DNA from: Alcanivoracaceae bacterium
GTDB lineage: Bacteria > Pseudomonadota > Gammaproteobacteria > Pseudomonadales > Alcanivoracaceae
Direction of reading: 5' to 3'
Assembly: GCA_023146255.1 (NCBI GenBank)
Contig: JAGLCJ010000015.1
Coordinates: 1-64,000, forward strand
Length of the DNA: 64,000 nt
Part shown: positions 8,743-17,857 of the stretch, piece after piece
How positions within the stretch are numbered: the first letter of the stretch is position 1
Layout of the letters: each line of letters starts with the position of its first letter
Made by a program: the position numbers and the translations under genes
Notes under the pieces: model-generated
The model's database searches: none
The model's input: the letters and a program-made list of their open reading frames with translations, nothing else
What the model was told of the DNA's origin: nothing

Positions 8743-9084
8743 ATGCGCCATTATGAAGTTGTGTTCCTGGTCCACCCGGACCAGAGCGAGCAGGTGCCTG
8801 CCATGATCGAGCGCTACAGCGCCCTGATCAAAGACGGCAAGGGCACCATCCACCGCCTTGAGGACTGGGGTCGCCGCCAGCTGGCCTACCCGATCAACAA
8901 GATCCACAAGGCTCACTACGTTCTGATGAACATCGAATGTGACGGCGAGACGCTGAAAGAGCTCGAGAATGCCTTCCGTTTCAACGATGCGGTTATCCGT
9001 AATCTGGTGATGCGTCAGGATAAAGCGCTGACCGAGACCTCGCTGCTGGCGAAGTCAAACGAGAAGGAGGAGGTGTCCGCCTGA
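8743..9084 (+). CDS. rpsF: 30S ribosomal protein S6
   Basis: 113 residues beginning MRHYEVVFLVHPDQSEQV, the S6 signature, with DWGRRQLAYPINKIHKAHYVL in the middle. It binds 16S rRNA together with S18 in the central domain of the 30S subunit. The acidic C-terminal tail (SNEKEEVSA) is shorter than in E. coli. An AGGGAGCA ribosome-binding site precedes the ATG. First gene of rpsF-priB-rpsR-rplI. Confidence 0.98.
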   Translation: MRHYEVVFLVHPDQSEQVPAMIERYSALIKDGKGTIHRLEDWGRRQLAYPINKIHKAHYVLMNIECDGETLKELENAFRFNDAVIRNLVMRQDKALTETSLLAKSNEKEEVSA

Positions 9085-9092
9085 CCCCGTCA

Positions 9093-9401
9093 GTGCAGAA
9101 CCAGTGTGTTTTGACCGGTCAGGTGGTTGCCATCGAGCCGGTTCGTCATACCCCAGGCGGGGTTCCGAGGCAGAGGCTCTGGCTCGAACACCGCTCCCGG
9201 CAGCAACAGGCCGGGGTCGCCAGGGCAGTTGAGGCGCGTATTGCGCTGATTCTGGCCGGTGAGGCAGGAATCCGGGCCGCTGCGGGAATCCGCGAGGGCA
9301 GCCAGATTCAGGCCACCGGGTTTATCGCCCGGTCCGGACACAAGGGGGAGGCACAGGACAGGCTGGAGCTGCATGTACAGGAACTGGTGCACCTCGATTG
9401 A
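9093..9401 (+). CDS. priB: Primosomal replication protein N (PriB)
   Basis: 102-residue single-strand DNA-binding protein with one OB fold, which acts with PriA and DnaT in replication restart. The start codon is GTG. It lies between rpsF and rpsR as in E. coli. Family features are LTGQV near the N-terminus, LWLEHRSRQ, and IQATGFIARSG near the C-terminus. Sequence conservation in PriB is low, so synteny carries part of the assignment. Confidence 0.92.
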   Translation: MQNQCVLTGQVVAIEPVRHTPGGVPRQRLWLEHRSRQQQAGVARAVEARIALILAGEAGIRAAAGIREGSQIQATGFIARSGHKGEAQDRLELHVQELVHLD

Positions 9402-9422
9402 GAGAATTTCTGGAGAATACCA

Positions 9423-9653
9423 ATGGCCCGTTTTTTCCGTCGTCGCAAGTTTTGCCGTTTCAGCGCTGAAGGCGTTGATCGGATTGATTACAAAGATCTG
9501 GAAACCCTGAAGGGTTACATCACTGAAACCGGCAAGATCGTGCCGAGCCGTATCACCGGCACCAGCGCACGCTACCAGCGTCAGCTGGCTCAGGCGATCA
9601 AGCAGGCCCGTTATCTGGCCCTGCTGCCGTTCTCTGACAGCCACGACAACTGA
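9423..9653 (+). CDS. rpsR: 30S ribosomal protein S18
   Basis: 76 residues, very basic. It begins MARFFRRRKFCRFSAEG and contains IDYKDLETLKGYITETGKI, both typical of S18. It pairs with S6 on 16S rRNA. A GGAGAATACC stretch precedes the ATG. Confidence 0.98.
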   Translation: MARFFRRRKFCRFSAEGVDRIDYKDLETLKGYITETGKIVPSRITGTSARYQRQLAQAIKQARYLALLPFSDSHDN

Positions 9654-9670
9654 GTCCGGGGAGACAGATC

Positions 9671-10123
9671 ATGCAAATTATTCTGCTCGAGAAAGTCAAA
9701 AACCTTGGTGACCTGGGTTCGGTGGTGGATGTGCGCGCTGGCTACGGCCGCAACTTCCTGATCCCGCAGGGTAAAGCGCTGCCGGCCACGAAAGACAATC
9801 TGGCCACCGTCGATGCGCGTCGTGCTGAACTGCAGGCGCAAGCCGCAGAGCAGCTGGCTGCTGCCCAGGCCCGTGGCGAGAAGCTGAATGGCGCCGCTGT
9901 CAGTCTGGCTGCCAAGGCCGGCGACGAAGGCAAGCTGTTCGGTTCTGTTGGCACCCGCGATATTGCAGAGGCCATCACTGCCCAGACCGGCGTGGAAGTC
10001 GAGAAAGCGGAAGTGAAACTGCCGAATGGCGCGCTGCGTCACACTGGCGAATTCGAGATCGATGTTCAGCTGCACAGCGACGTCACCGTCGCCATCAAGC
10101 TGGCAATCGTTCCGGAGGAATAA
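9671..10123 (+). CDS. rplI: 50S ribosomal protein L9
   Basis: 150 residues. The N-terminal RNA-binding domain begins MQIILLEKVKNLGDLGSVV and has GYGRNFLIPQGKA. A long connecting helix (about residues 40-75) leads to a C-terminal domain with GKLFGSVGTRDIAEA. It binds 23S rRNA domain V. Last gene of the S6-PriB-S18-L9 unit, followed by a strong terminator. Confidence 0.98.
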   Translation: MQIILLEKVKNLGDLGSVVDVRAGYGRNFLIPQGKALPATKDNLATVDARRAELQAQAAEQLAAAQARGEKLNGAAVSLAAKAGDEGKLFGSVGTRDIAEAITAQTGVEVEKAEVKLPNGALRHTGEFEIDVQLHSDVTVAIKLAIVPEE

Positions 10124-10158
10124 GCCTTTGCCCCTTGCCGGGCTCTGGTGACACAATG

Positions 10159-10194
10159 CGGGCACTGTCAGCGATGACAGTGCCCGTTTTCTTT
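10159..10194 (+). terminator. Rho-independent terminator between rplI and dnaB
   Basis: A perfect 12-bp stem CGGGCACTGTCA/TGACAGTGCCCG with a GCGA tetraloop, followed by TTTTCTTT, 35 bp after the rplI stop. Confidence 0.9.
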
Positions 10195-10218
10195 GCAGCC
10201 ATACGGTTTCCCCGAGAC

Positions 10219-11613
10219 ATGAATGAGCCACTGAGTATCGATCAGCATTTGCCCGAATCTTTGCGCCTGCCGCCTCAGTCGGTGGAAGCGGAGCAGGCGG
10301 TGCTGGGTGGGCTGATGCTCAGTGAAGATGCCTGGGACCAGGTTGCCGAGCGGGTCGGTGAGCACGACTTCTATCGCCGCGAGCACAAACAGATTTTCCG
10401 GGTCATGCTCGGGCTGGCGGAGCAGAATCAGCCGCGCGACATGATCACTGTGTCGCAGGCCCTTCAGCAGTTGGGTCAGCTGGAGTCAGCTGGCGGTGTT
10501 GCCTACCTGAGTGATCTGGCCCGTAATACCCCCAGCGCTGCCAATATCTCTGCTTACGCTGACATTGTTCGCGAGCGTTCGGTATTGCGTCAGCTGATCA
10601 GCGTTTCCAATAAAGTTTCCGACCGTGCCTACAACCCGAAAGGGGCGCGTAGTGCCGAGATTCTTGATGAGGCCGAATCCGGCATTTTCGCCATTGCTGA
10701 ACAGCAGCAGAAAGGCAGCGGTCCACGCGCGATCAAGGACGTGCTGACCAATGCTGTCGGCCGCATCGAAGAGCTGTTCCGTAACAAGCAGCCGGTCACC
10801 GGTGTGTCCACCGGCTTTGACGAGCTGGACAAGATGACTGCCGGGTTGCAGCCGTCCGACATGGTGGTGGTGGCAGCGCGGCCATCGATGGGTAAAACCA
10901 CTTTCGCCATGAATCTGTGTGAAAGCGTGGCGATCAAGAGTGGCAAGCCGGTGCTGGTGTTCTCGATGGAAATGCCGGCGGAAAGCATTGTCATGCGTAT
11001 GCTGGCATCGCTTGGCCGGATCAACTTGCGCAATATTCTCTCCGGCCGCCTGACTCAGGACGACTGGACCCGCATCGCTTCGGCCATGCAGCTGCTAACC
11101 CCGCAGAAATTTTTCATCGATGACACGCCAGCGCTGAGTCCGATGGATATCCGTGCCCGCGCTCGTCGAGTCGCCCGCGAATGTGGCGGCGAGCTTGGCC
11201 TGATCATGGTCGACTACCTGCAGCTGATGCAGGTGCCCGGGGTGGAAAACCGGGTGAACGAAATCTCGGAAATTTCCCGCTCGCTAAAAGGGCTGGCAAA
11301 AGAACTGAATGTGCCGGTGGTTGCCCTGTCGCAGTTGAACCGGTCGCTGGAACAGCGGCCGAACAAGCGCCCGGTGATGTCCGACCTGCGTGAATCCGGC
11401 GCGATTGAACAGGACGCCGACTTGATCATATTCCTGTACCGGGATGAGGTTTATAACAAGGAGAAATCCGAAGAGAAGGGCATTGCCGAAGTGATTATCG
11501 GCAAGCAGCGTAACGGTCCGATCGGTACTGTGCGCCTTGCCTTTCGTGGCGAGTTCACCCGCTTTGACGATCTCGCGCCCGAGTACTACCAGCAGTATCA
11601 GTCGAGCGAATAA
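10219..11613 (+). CDS. dnaB: Replicative DNA helicase DnaB
   Basis: Hexameric 5'-3' helicase of the replication fork, 464 residues. The N-terminal DnaB domain contains PPQSVEAEQAVLGGLML. The RecA-like motor has Walker A in ARPSMGKTTFAMN (about residue 220), a Walker B region in GLIMVDYLQLM (about 328) and the DLRESGAIEQDADLIIFLYR motif. The frame is open further upstream, but those codons read through the rplI terminator, so ATG 10219 (MNEPLSIDQHLP) is the start. No intein is present. Confidence 0.97.
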   Translation: MNEPLSIDQHLPESLRLPPQSVEAEQAVLGGLMLSEDAWDQVAERVGEHDFYRREHKQIFRVMLGLAEQNQPRDMITVSQALQQLGQLESAGGVAYLSDLARNTPSAANISAYADIVRERSVLRQLISVSNKVSDRAYNPKGARSAEILDEAESGIFAIAEQQQKGSGPRAIKDVLTNAVGRIEELFRNKQPVTGVSTGFDELDKMTAGLQPSDMVVVAARPSMGKTTFAMNLCESVAIKSGKPVLVFSMEMPAESIVMRMLASLGRINLRNILSGRLTQDDWTRIASAMQLLTPQKFFIDDTPALSPMDIRARARRVARECGGELGLIMVDYLQLMQVPGVENRVNEISEISRSLKGLAKELNVPVVALSQLNRSLEQRPNKRPVMSDLRESGAIEQDADLIIFLYRDEVYNKEKSEEKGIAEVIIGKQRNGPIGTVRLAFRGEFTRFDDLAPEYYQQYQSSE

Positions 11614-11616
11614 TCC

Positions 11617-12705
11617 ATGCGCGGTACCCGGCTGGAGCTGCGCTCTGAATCCCTTCGTATCAATGCCCGTCGTGCCCGCGCGCTAAGTGCTGGCGCCGAA
11701 CTGTTTGCCATGGTCAAGGCGGACGGTTATGGCCACGGCCTGCGTTTCGCGGCTCAATCTTTGCGTGATGATGTTGACGGTTTTGGTGTGGCAATGCTGG
11801 ATGAGGCGTTGCAGTTGCGCAGCGACGGCGTTGATGCGCCACTGCTGTTGCTGGAGGGCGTGTTTGACGCCGCCGAACTTGTCGAAGCTGCGGGTGCCGG
11901 TTGCGAGCTGATTGTTCACAGTGAATGGCAGGTTGAGCTGCTTGAGAAAACATCCTTGCCGGCCCCGGTGCGTGTCTGGTTGAAGCTGGATACCGGCATG
12001 CATCGGTTGGGGGTGCCGCTGACGGCTGTTGATGCGTTGGCGGTCCGTCTGCGAGCCTGTGGGCAGGTGTCGCTGGTGGGTATGGTCAGCCATTTTGCCT
12101 GTGCCGATATGCTGCAAGATGCGCTCAGCATGTTGCAGTTGCAACGCGTCCGTGATGCTGCGGCTCGTCATGGTGTGCCCTTCAGTGCCGCCAATTCCGC
12201 CGCTATTTTTCGCTATCCGGAAAGTGCCGGTTCGCGAGTGCGACCCGGCATCATGTTGTATGGGTCATCGCCTTTTCCGGACCGTACTGCTGCTGAGCTT
12301 GGTCTTGCGGTAACGCATCGGTTATCCGCCCCCATTATTGCCATCAACGAGGTGCCGGCGGGCGACAGTGTCGGTTATGGCAGCAGCTGGCAGGCGGTTC
12401 GGGACAGTCGTATTGCTGTGGTGGCGATCGGTTATGGTGATGGCTATCCGCGCCATGCGCCTTCTGCTACGCCGGTGTCGGTGATGAATGCTGACAACAG
12501 CTGGCGTCGGGCGGCACTGGCGGGGCGGGTGTCGATGGATATGATCACCATTGATGTTACCGATCTGCCGTTAACCCGGATTGGTGACCGTGTTGAACTC
12601 TGGGGTGATCAGGTCAGTGTTGATGAGGTGGCGCAACATTGCGGCACCATCAGTTATGAACTGTTCTGTCGCATGACCGCCCGACCCGAACGGATAACCA
12701 GCTGA
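11617..12705 (+). CDS. alr: Alanine racemase
   Basis: PLP-dependent interconversion of L- and D-alanine for peptidoglycan. 362 residues. The PLP lysine sits in AMVKADGYGHG (about residues 31-41), the catalytic tyrosine in DSVGYGSSW (about 252), and GRVSMDMITIDVTDLP lies near the C-terminus. It is only 3 bp after dnaB and its stop overlaps the radA start by one base (TGATG), so dnaB-alr-radA form one unit. Confidence 0.96.
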   Translation: MRGTRLELRSESLRINARRARALSAGAELFAMVKADGYGHGLRFAAQSLRDDVDGFGVAMLDEALQLRSDGVDAPLLLLEGVFDAAELVEAAGAGCELIVHSEWQVELLEKTSLPAPVRVWLKLDTGMHRLGVPLTAVDALAVRLRACGQVSLVGMVSHFACADMLQDALSMLQLQRVRDAAARHGVPFSAANSAAIFRYPESAGSRVRPGIMLYGSSPFPDRTAAELGLAVTHRLSAPIIAINEVPAGDSVGYGSSWQAVRDSRIAVVAIGYGDGYPRHAPSATPVSVMNADNSWRRAALAGRVSMDMITIDVTDLPLTRIGDRVELWGDQVSVDEVAQHCGTISYELFCRMTARPERITS

Positions 12706-14084
12706 TGGCCAAGCGCAAGATTGCTTATGTCTGCACGGATTGCGGCGCCGATTTTCCCAAATGGCAGGGACAATGTCCGGCCTGCGGTGCCTGGAACACG
12801 CTCAGTGAGTTTGTCACCGATCCGGCCATGCCGGTCTCTCGCAGTGTAGGGCAAAGTGCCGAGCGCAGTGGCTACGCCGGCGAATTATCAACGGTGCGCC
12901 GGCTGGATGAAATCGAACTGGCGGATACACCGCGCATCGTTACCGGCATCGGTGAGCTTGATCGGGTACTGGGTGGCGGTCTGGTGCCGGGCTCGGCGAT
13001 TCTGATCGGCGGTCATCCTGGTGCCGGCAAGTCGACTCTGTTGTTGCAGGTGATGTGTCAGTTGGCGAAAAGCCTGTCCTGTCTTTATGTCACCGGCGAA
13101 GAATCTCCTGCGCAGGTGGCGATGCGTGCCGAGCGTCTGAAGTTGCCGCGTGACTCGCTCAGGCTGGCGGCGGAAACGGACATCGAGCGCATCCTTGAAC
13201 TGGCCCGAAAGGAACAGCCGAAGTTGCTGGTGATCGATTCGATTCAGGTGATGTATCTGGCGGGTTTGCAGTCTTCGCCCGGGAGCGTTGCCCAGGTGCG
13301 TGAGGGCGCGGCTGTACTGACCCGCTTCGCCAAGCAAACCGGCACGGTGTTGCTGCTGGTGGGCCATGTCACCAAAGACGGCACGCTGGCGGGGCCGAAG
13401 GTGCTGGAACACATGATTGACTGCTCTTTGATGCTGGAAGGTTCGGCAGACGCGCGCTTTCGCACCCTGCGCGGTTTGAAGAATCGTTTTGGCGCGGTTA
13501 ATGAGCTCGGTGTCTTCGGTATGACCGGCGAAGGTTTGCGTGAAGTAAAAAATCCTTCGGCGATTTTTCTCAATCGTTCGGAAGAAGTGGCATCCGGTTC
13601 GCTGGTGACGGTGGTGTGGGAAGGCACCCGGCCGTTGCTGGTGGAATTACAGGCGCTGGTGGACCAGAGTCATCTGGGCAATCCACGCCGTGTTGCGGTG
13701 GGTCTTGAGCAGAATCGTATGGCCATGTTGCTGGCGGTGTTGCATCGCCATGGCGGCATGCAGCTTGGCGATCAGGATGTCTTCGCCAACGTGGTTGGTG
13801 GCGTCAAGGTGGTCGAGACCGGCGCCGATCTGGCGTTGTTGCTGGCAATGGTATCGAGCTTTCGCAATCGCCCGCTATCCAGAGATCTGGTGGTGGTTGG
13901 TGAAGTGGGCCTCAGTGGTGAAATCCGTCCGGTGCAGCAAGGTCAGGAGCGTTTGCAGGAAGCGGCCAAGCACGGCTTCCGCCGTGCGATTATTGGCAAG
14001 GGCAACGCGCCCCGTACTGCGATAGCCGGCATGGAAGTGCTGCCGGTGGCAACACTGTCTGAGGCGCTGGGGTTGATCGATTGA
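12705..14084 (+). CDS. radA: DNA repair protein RadA (Sms)
   Basis: 459-residue branch-migration ATPase in recombination repair. The N-terminal zinc finger (CTDCGADFPKWQGQCPACG, about residues 9-28) is followed by a RecA-like domain with Walker A GGHPGAGKST (about 96) and the RadA-specific KNRFG motif (about 259). A Lon-protease-like C-terminal domain contains GEVGLSGEIRPV; it is not a functional protease. Translationally coupled to alr. Confidence 0.97.
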   Translation: MAKRKIAYVCTDCGADFPKWQGQCPACGAWNTLSEFVTDPAMPVSRSVGQSAERSGYAGELSTVRRLDEIELADTPRIVTGIGELDRVLGGGLVPGSAILIGGHPGAGKSTLLLQVMCQLAKSLSCLYVTGEESPAQVAMRAERLKLPRDSLRLAAETDIERILELARKEQPKLLVIDSIQVMYLAGLQSSPGSVAQVREGAAVLTRFAKQTGTVLLLVGHVTKDGTLAGPKVLEHMIDCSLMLEGSADARFRTLRGLKNRFGAVNELGVFGMTGEGLREVKNPSAIFLNRSEEVASGSLVTVVWEGTRPLLVELQALVDQSHLGNPRRVAVGLEQNRMAMLLAVLHRHGGMQLGDQDVFANVVGGVKVVETGADLALLLAMVSSFRNRPLSRDLVVVGEVGLSGEIRPVQQGQERLQEAAKHGFRRAIIGKGNAPRTAIAGMEVLPVATLSEALGLID

Positions 14085-14096
14085 GTGGGCGTTGCT

Positions 14097-14453
14097 TCAG
14101 TCGCCGGCAAGATTTTGCACGGCGCCTTCATCGCCCAGATTAAGTTCGACAATACGGCGCAGATGCTGCATGTCAGTGACATCAATCAGGACAAACACCA
14201 GCCCGGCCTGATCATCGGCAGTGTGGCGAATCTGACTCTCCAGCGTCAGATGAATGGGGCTGTCATCCAGTGTCAGGGTCAGTCGGCACTCATCGTTCGG
14301 GTTGACCCGCTCGCCTTTCGGCAAGCGCACCTGAGCCCCGCGTACAGAGATATCCAGCAACTCCACCGGCAGCAGGCGCTCGTTGATGTGCAGGCGAGCG
14401 GTGCCCTCGAAGGGCACCCGGGAGAAACGGCGTTTGTCGTCGGCGTTGGTCAT
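14097..14453 (-). CDS. PilZ domain protein (cyclic di-GMP receptor)
   Basis: 118 residues with the two parts of the PilZ c-di-GMP-binding signature: RRFSR (RxxxR, about residues 8-12) and DISVRGAQ (D/NxSxxG, about 34). A single-domain PilZ protein of this kind usually passes c-di-GMP levels to motility or surface traits; the partner cannot be told here. Its start overlaps the stop of ettA by 4 bases. Converges on radA with 12 bp between stops and no clear terminator. Confidence 0.9.
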   Translation of the reverse strand: MTNADDKRRFSRVPFEGTARLHINERLLPVELLDISVRGAQVRLPKGERVNPNDECRLTLTLDDSPIHLTLESQIRHTADDQAGLVFVLIDVTDMQHLRRIVELNLGDEGAVQNLAGD

Positions 14454-16117
14454 ACTTCAATCCGTTTGTAACGCACCCGCTTCGGTTGCAGGGCTTCCTC
14501 GCCCAGAGTGCGGCGCCGGTACTCTTCAAACTCGGTATAGCTGCCTTCAAACCACTCCACTTTCGAGTCGCCTTCGAAGGCGAGAATGTGGGTGGCGACC
14601 CGGTCCAGAAACCAGCGGTCGTGGGAGATAACAATGGCGCAACCGGGGAAGGCAAGCAAGGCTTCTTCGAGGGCGCGCAGGGTCTCGACATCGAGGTCGT
14701 TGGTCGGTTCGTCAAGCAGCAGCACGTTGGCGCCCTGCTTGAGCAGTTTGGCCAGATGCAGACGGTTGCGTTCACCACCGGACAGGTCCTTGACCCGCTT
14801 CTGCTGGTCGGCGCCCTTGAAGTTGAAGCGGCCGATATAGGCTCGTGACGGCATCTCGAAATTGCCGACCTTGAGGATGTCGAGGCCGTCGGAGATTTCC
14901 TCCCAGACCGTCTTGTCGCCAGCGAGGTCTTCACGGGACTGGTCAACATAGGCCAGCTGCACCGTATCGCCACGGATGATCTCGCCCTTGTCCGGGGTCT
15001 CCTGACCGGTCATCAGCCGGAACAGGGTGGTTTTACCGGCACCGTTCGGGCCGATGATGCCGACGATGGCGCCGCGTGGCACCTTGAAGGTCAGATCTTC
15101 GTACAGCACCTTGTCGTCAAAGTGCTTGGACACGCCGTTGAGCTCGAACACCAGCTCGCCCAGACGTGGCCCCGGCGGGATATACAGCTCCTGAGTGGCA
15201 TTGCGCTCCTGGAAATCGACGCTTGCCAGCTCCTCGAAGGCTGACACCCGGGCCTTGTTCTTGGCGCGGCGGCCCTTCGGGTTCTGCCGTACCCACTCCA
15301 GCTCGCGCTCGACGGTCTTGCGGTGGGCGCTCTCGGATTTGGCTTCCTGTTCCAGACGCTGTTCCTTCTGCTCCAGCCAGGAGGTGTAGTTGCCTTTCCA
15401 GGGAATACCTTCACCACGGTCGAGTTCGAGAATCCACTCGCAGGAGTTATCGAGGAAGTAACGGTCGTGGGTAACAGCGACCACGGTGCCGCTGAACTCG
15501 TGCAGATAACGCTCCAGCCAGGCCACCGATTCGGCGTCCAGGTGGTTGGTCGGTTCGTCCAGCAGCAGCATGTCCGGGGCCGACAGAATCAATCGGCAGA
15601 TCGCCACCCGGCGACGCTCACCACCGGACAGATGCTTCACTTCCGCCTCCCAGGGCGGCAGGCGCAGGGCGTCGGCGGCGATTTCCAGCTTGCGCTCCAT
15701 ATCGTGGCCGCCGGCCGTTTCGAGGATAGCCTCGAGTTTGGCCTGTTCTTCGGCCAGCTTGTCGAAGTCGGCGCCTTCCTCGGCGTAGGCGGCGTAAACC
15801 TCTTCAAGGCGCTGCTGGGCAGCCTTGATCTCGCCAAGGGCTTCCTCGACCACTTCACGTACGGTCTTGCTGTTGTCCAGTTCCGGCTCCTGCGGCAGGT
15901 AGCCGATCTTGATGCCGGGCTGCGGCCGGGCCTCGCCCAGATAGTCCTTGTCGACTCCCGCCATGATGCGCAGCAGGGACGATTTACCCGAGCCGTTCAG
16001 GCCGAGTACGCCGATTTTGGCGCCGGGGAAGAAGGACAGTGAGATGTCCTTGAGAATCTGTTTTTTCGGCGGGACGATCTTGCCGACCCGGTTCATGGTG
16101 AAGATGTACTGGGACAT
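14450..16117 (-). CDS. ettA: Energy-dependent translational throttle protein EttA (ABC-F)
   Basis: ABC-F ATPase that binds the ribosomal E site and gates the first elongation step according to ATP/ADP level. 555 residues, the same as E. coli EttA. Two ABC domains without membrane segments: Walker A GLNGSGKSS (about residues 38-46) and GPNGAGKTT in the second half, signatures LSGGERRRVAICR and LSGGERNRLHLAK, and DEPTNHLDAESV / DEPTNDLDVETL. A charged linker lies between them. I chose ATG at 16117 (MSQYIFTMNRVGKIVPPKK), the conserved EttA start; the frame stays open upstream through the hairpin region but that is not protein-like. Confidence 0.97.
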   Translation of the reverse strand: MSQYIFTMNRVGKIVPPKKQILKDISLSFFPGAKIGVLGLNGSGKSSLLRIMAGVDKDYLGEARPQPGIKIGYLPQEPELDNSKTVREVVEEALGEIKAAQQRLEEVYAAYAEEGADFDKLAEEQAKLEAILETAGGHDMERKLEIAADALRLPPWEAEVKHLSGGERRRVAICRLILSAPDMLLLDEPTNHLDAESVAWLERYLHEFSGTVVAVTHDRYFLDNSCEWILELDRGEGIPWKGNYTSWLEQKEQRLEQEAKSESAHRKTVERELEWVRQNPKGRRAKNKARVSAFEELASVDFQERNATQELYIPPGPRLGELVFELNGVSKHFDDKVLYEDLTFKVPRGAIVGIIGPNGAGKTTLFRLMTGQETPDKGEIIRGDTVQLAYVDQSREDLAGDKTVWEEISDGLDILKVGNFEMPSRAYIGRFNFKGADQQKRVKDLSGGERNRLHLAKLLKQGANVLLLDEPTNDLDVETLRALEEALLAFPGCAIVISHDRWFLDRVATHILAFEGDSKVEWFEGSYTEFEEYRRRTLGEEALQPKRVRYKRIEV

Positions 16118-16222
16118 GGGGATTCCGTAACGGGAAATGGGCTGGAAAAGTGCGCATACGCTAGCGGAAATGGGCTCTCGGGGAAAGTCGGCTGGTGTGG
16201 TGTCTGGGGCGAGAGATGGGCT

Positions 16223-16297
16223 GGCTGAGGAGGTGACAGGGCGGTACAGTCGCTCCCCGTTAATCGCTTGGTGTACCGCCCTGTCACCTCCCCAGCC
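16223..16297. repeat. Long hairpin A with a shared 25-base loop
   Basis: Arms of 25 bases (16223-16247 and 16273-16297, one mismatch) enclose a 25-base loop (16248-16272). The inner ends of the arms are GGTAC and GTACC. The loop is the exact reverse complement of the loop of hairpin B, while the stems of the two hairpins differ outside the GGTAC end. Confidence 0.9.
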
Positions 16298-16377
16298 CGC
16301 CCATTCTGCGGATGGGGTGCCAGACTTCCGGTATCGACTGTTTTCTCGCTCGAGGGGCAGTTGGCACGGTCTCGCCC

Positions 16378-16466
16378 AAGGCTCTGGCCGGGGGCTCAAC
16401 CCTCGGTACACCAAGCGATTAACGGGGAGCGACTGTACCGAGGGTTGAGCCCCCGGCCAGAGCCTT
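16378..16466. repeat. Long hairpin B with a shared 25-base loop
   Basis: Perfect 32-base arms (16378-16409 and 16435-16466) enclose a 25-base loop (16410-16434) containing AAGCGATTAACGGGG. Stem ends GGTAC/GTACC match those of hairpin A. The element of GGTAC, loop and GTACC therefore occurs twice in inverted orientation, 137 bp apart. Confidence 0.92.
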
Positions 16467-16576
16467 GTCTCCCGGAAAAGACGCCCCCTTCACTCACGCC
16501 GGACAAAGTGATTTAAGCCCCTCATTCGGCTAGAATGCGGCCTCCCCGCAAACCCGGTTACCGAGAAGGCCCACTC

Positions 16577-17833
16577 ATGTTTGGCAAAGACCACACCATC
16601 GCTGCGTTCGACCCGGAAATTCAGGCCGCCATCAAGGCCGAAGAGAAGCGCCAGGAGGCCCATATCGAGCTGATTGCCTCGGAAAACTACGCCTCCCCGG
16701 CGGTGATTGCGGCCCAGGGCACGGTGCTGACCAACAAGTACGCCGAAGGTTACCCGGGCAAGCGTTACTACGGCGGCTGCGAGCATGTTGACGTGGTCGA
16801 GCAGCTGGCGATTGATCGCGCCTGCCAGGTGTTCGGTGCTGATTACGCCAACGTTCAGCCGCACTCCGGTTCACAGGCCAACGGCGCCGTATTTCTGGCG
16901 CTGCTGAAGCCGGGCGACACCGTGCTGGGGATGAGCCTCGCTCACGGCGGCCACCTGACCCACGGTGCGGCGCCGAACTTTTCCGGCAAGACCTATCACG
17001 CCGTTCAGTACGGCCTGAATCCGGAAACCGGCCTGATCGATTACGACGAAGTCGAGCGTCTTGCCGTTGAGCACAAACCGAAAATGATCATCGCCGGTTT
17101 CTCGGCTTACTCGCAGGTGCTCGACTTCCCGCGCTTCCGCGCCATTGCCGATAAAGTTGGCGCCTACCTGATGGTCGACATGGCCCACGTTGCCGGCCTG
17201 ATTGCTGCCGGTGTCTATCCGAACCCGGTGCCGTTTGCCGATGTGGTCACCACTACTACGCACAAAACCCTGCGCGGTCCGCGCGGCGGCCTGATTCTGG
17301 CCAAGCGCAATGAAGAGATCGAAAAGAAACTGAATTCGGCAGTTTTCCCCGGCATTCAGGGCGGCCCGCTGATGCACGTGATTGCCGCCAAGGCGGTGTG
17401 TTTCAAGGAAGCACTGGCTGCAGATTTCAAAACTTACCAGCAGCAGGTGGTAAAAAACGCCAAGGCGATGGCGTCGGTTTATATCGAGCGTGGCTACGAC
17501 GTGGTTTCCGGCGGCACCGAGAATCATCTGTTCCTGGTCAGCCTGATCAAGCAGGACATCACCGGCAAAGACGCGGACGCCTGGTTCGGTAATGCCCATA
17601 TCACCGTCAACAAGAATGCCGTGCCGAATGATCCGCGCAGCCCGTTTGTCACTTCCGGTTTCCGGGTTGGCACGCCGGCGGTCACCACCCGTGGTTTCAG
17701 TGAGGCGGATTGCCGTGATCTGGCTGGCTGGATGTGTGACATTCTCGACAGCAAGGGTGATCAGGCGGTGATTGATGCCGTGCGCGAGAAAGTCTCCGCC
17801 ATCTGCGCGCGTCTGCCGGTGTATCAGCACTGA
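16577..17833 (+). CDS. glyA: Serine hydroxymethyltransferase
   Basis: PLP enzyme converting serine and tetrahydrofolate to glycine and methylene-tetrahydrofolate. 418 residues, the usual length. IELIASENYASPAV near the N-terminus, the cofactor region HSGSQAN, and the PLP lysine in TTTTHKTLRGPRGG (about residue 230). ATG 16577 (MFGKDHTIAAFD) has AGAAGG upstream. It is followed by nrdR after 24 bp. Confidence 0.98.
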   Translation: MFGKDHTIAAFDPEIQAAIKAEEKRQEAHIELIASENYASPAVIAAQGTVLTNKYAEGYPGKRYYGGCEHVDVVEQLAIDRACQVFGADYANVQPHSGSQANGAVFLALLKPGDTVLGMSLAHGGHLTHGAAPNFSGKTYHAVQYGLNPETGLIDYDEVERLAVEHKPKMIIAGFSAYSQVLDFPRFRAIADKVGAYLMVDMAHVAGLIAAGVYPNPVPFADVVTTTTHKTLRGPRGGLILAKRNEEIEKKLNSAVFPGIQGGPLMHVIAAKAVCFKEALAADFKTYQQQVVKNAKAMASVYIERGYDVVSGGTENHLFLVSLIKQDITGKDADAWFGNAHITVNKNAVPNDPRSPFVTSGFRVGTPAVTTRGFSEADCRDLAGWMCDILDSKGDQAVIDAVREKVSAICARLPVYQH

Positions 17834-17857
17834 AATTTTTCATAACCGGGAAATGCA

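Larger units (their letters stand above)
16118..16576. other. ettA-glyA intergenic region
   Basis: 459 bp without a supported gene. It is dominated by two long hairpins described separately. A promoter for glyA should lie just before 16577; GCTAGAATGCGG near 16529-16540 could provide a TAGAAT -10 element. Confidence 0.6.

Noticed and set aside
10135..10218. N-terminal extension of DnaB
   Set aside because: These codons read through the perfect rplI terminator hairpin and do not match DnaB N-termini.
16118..16414. N-terminal extension of EttA by about 100 residues
   Set aside because: The open frame reads hairpin A and has no similarity to ABC-F proteins. MSQYIFTMNRV at 16117 is the known start.
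16223..16466. The ettA-glyA hairpins as integron attC sites or rho-independent terminators
   Set aside because: No attC core sites or integrase are seen, and neither hairpin is followed by a T run.
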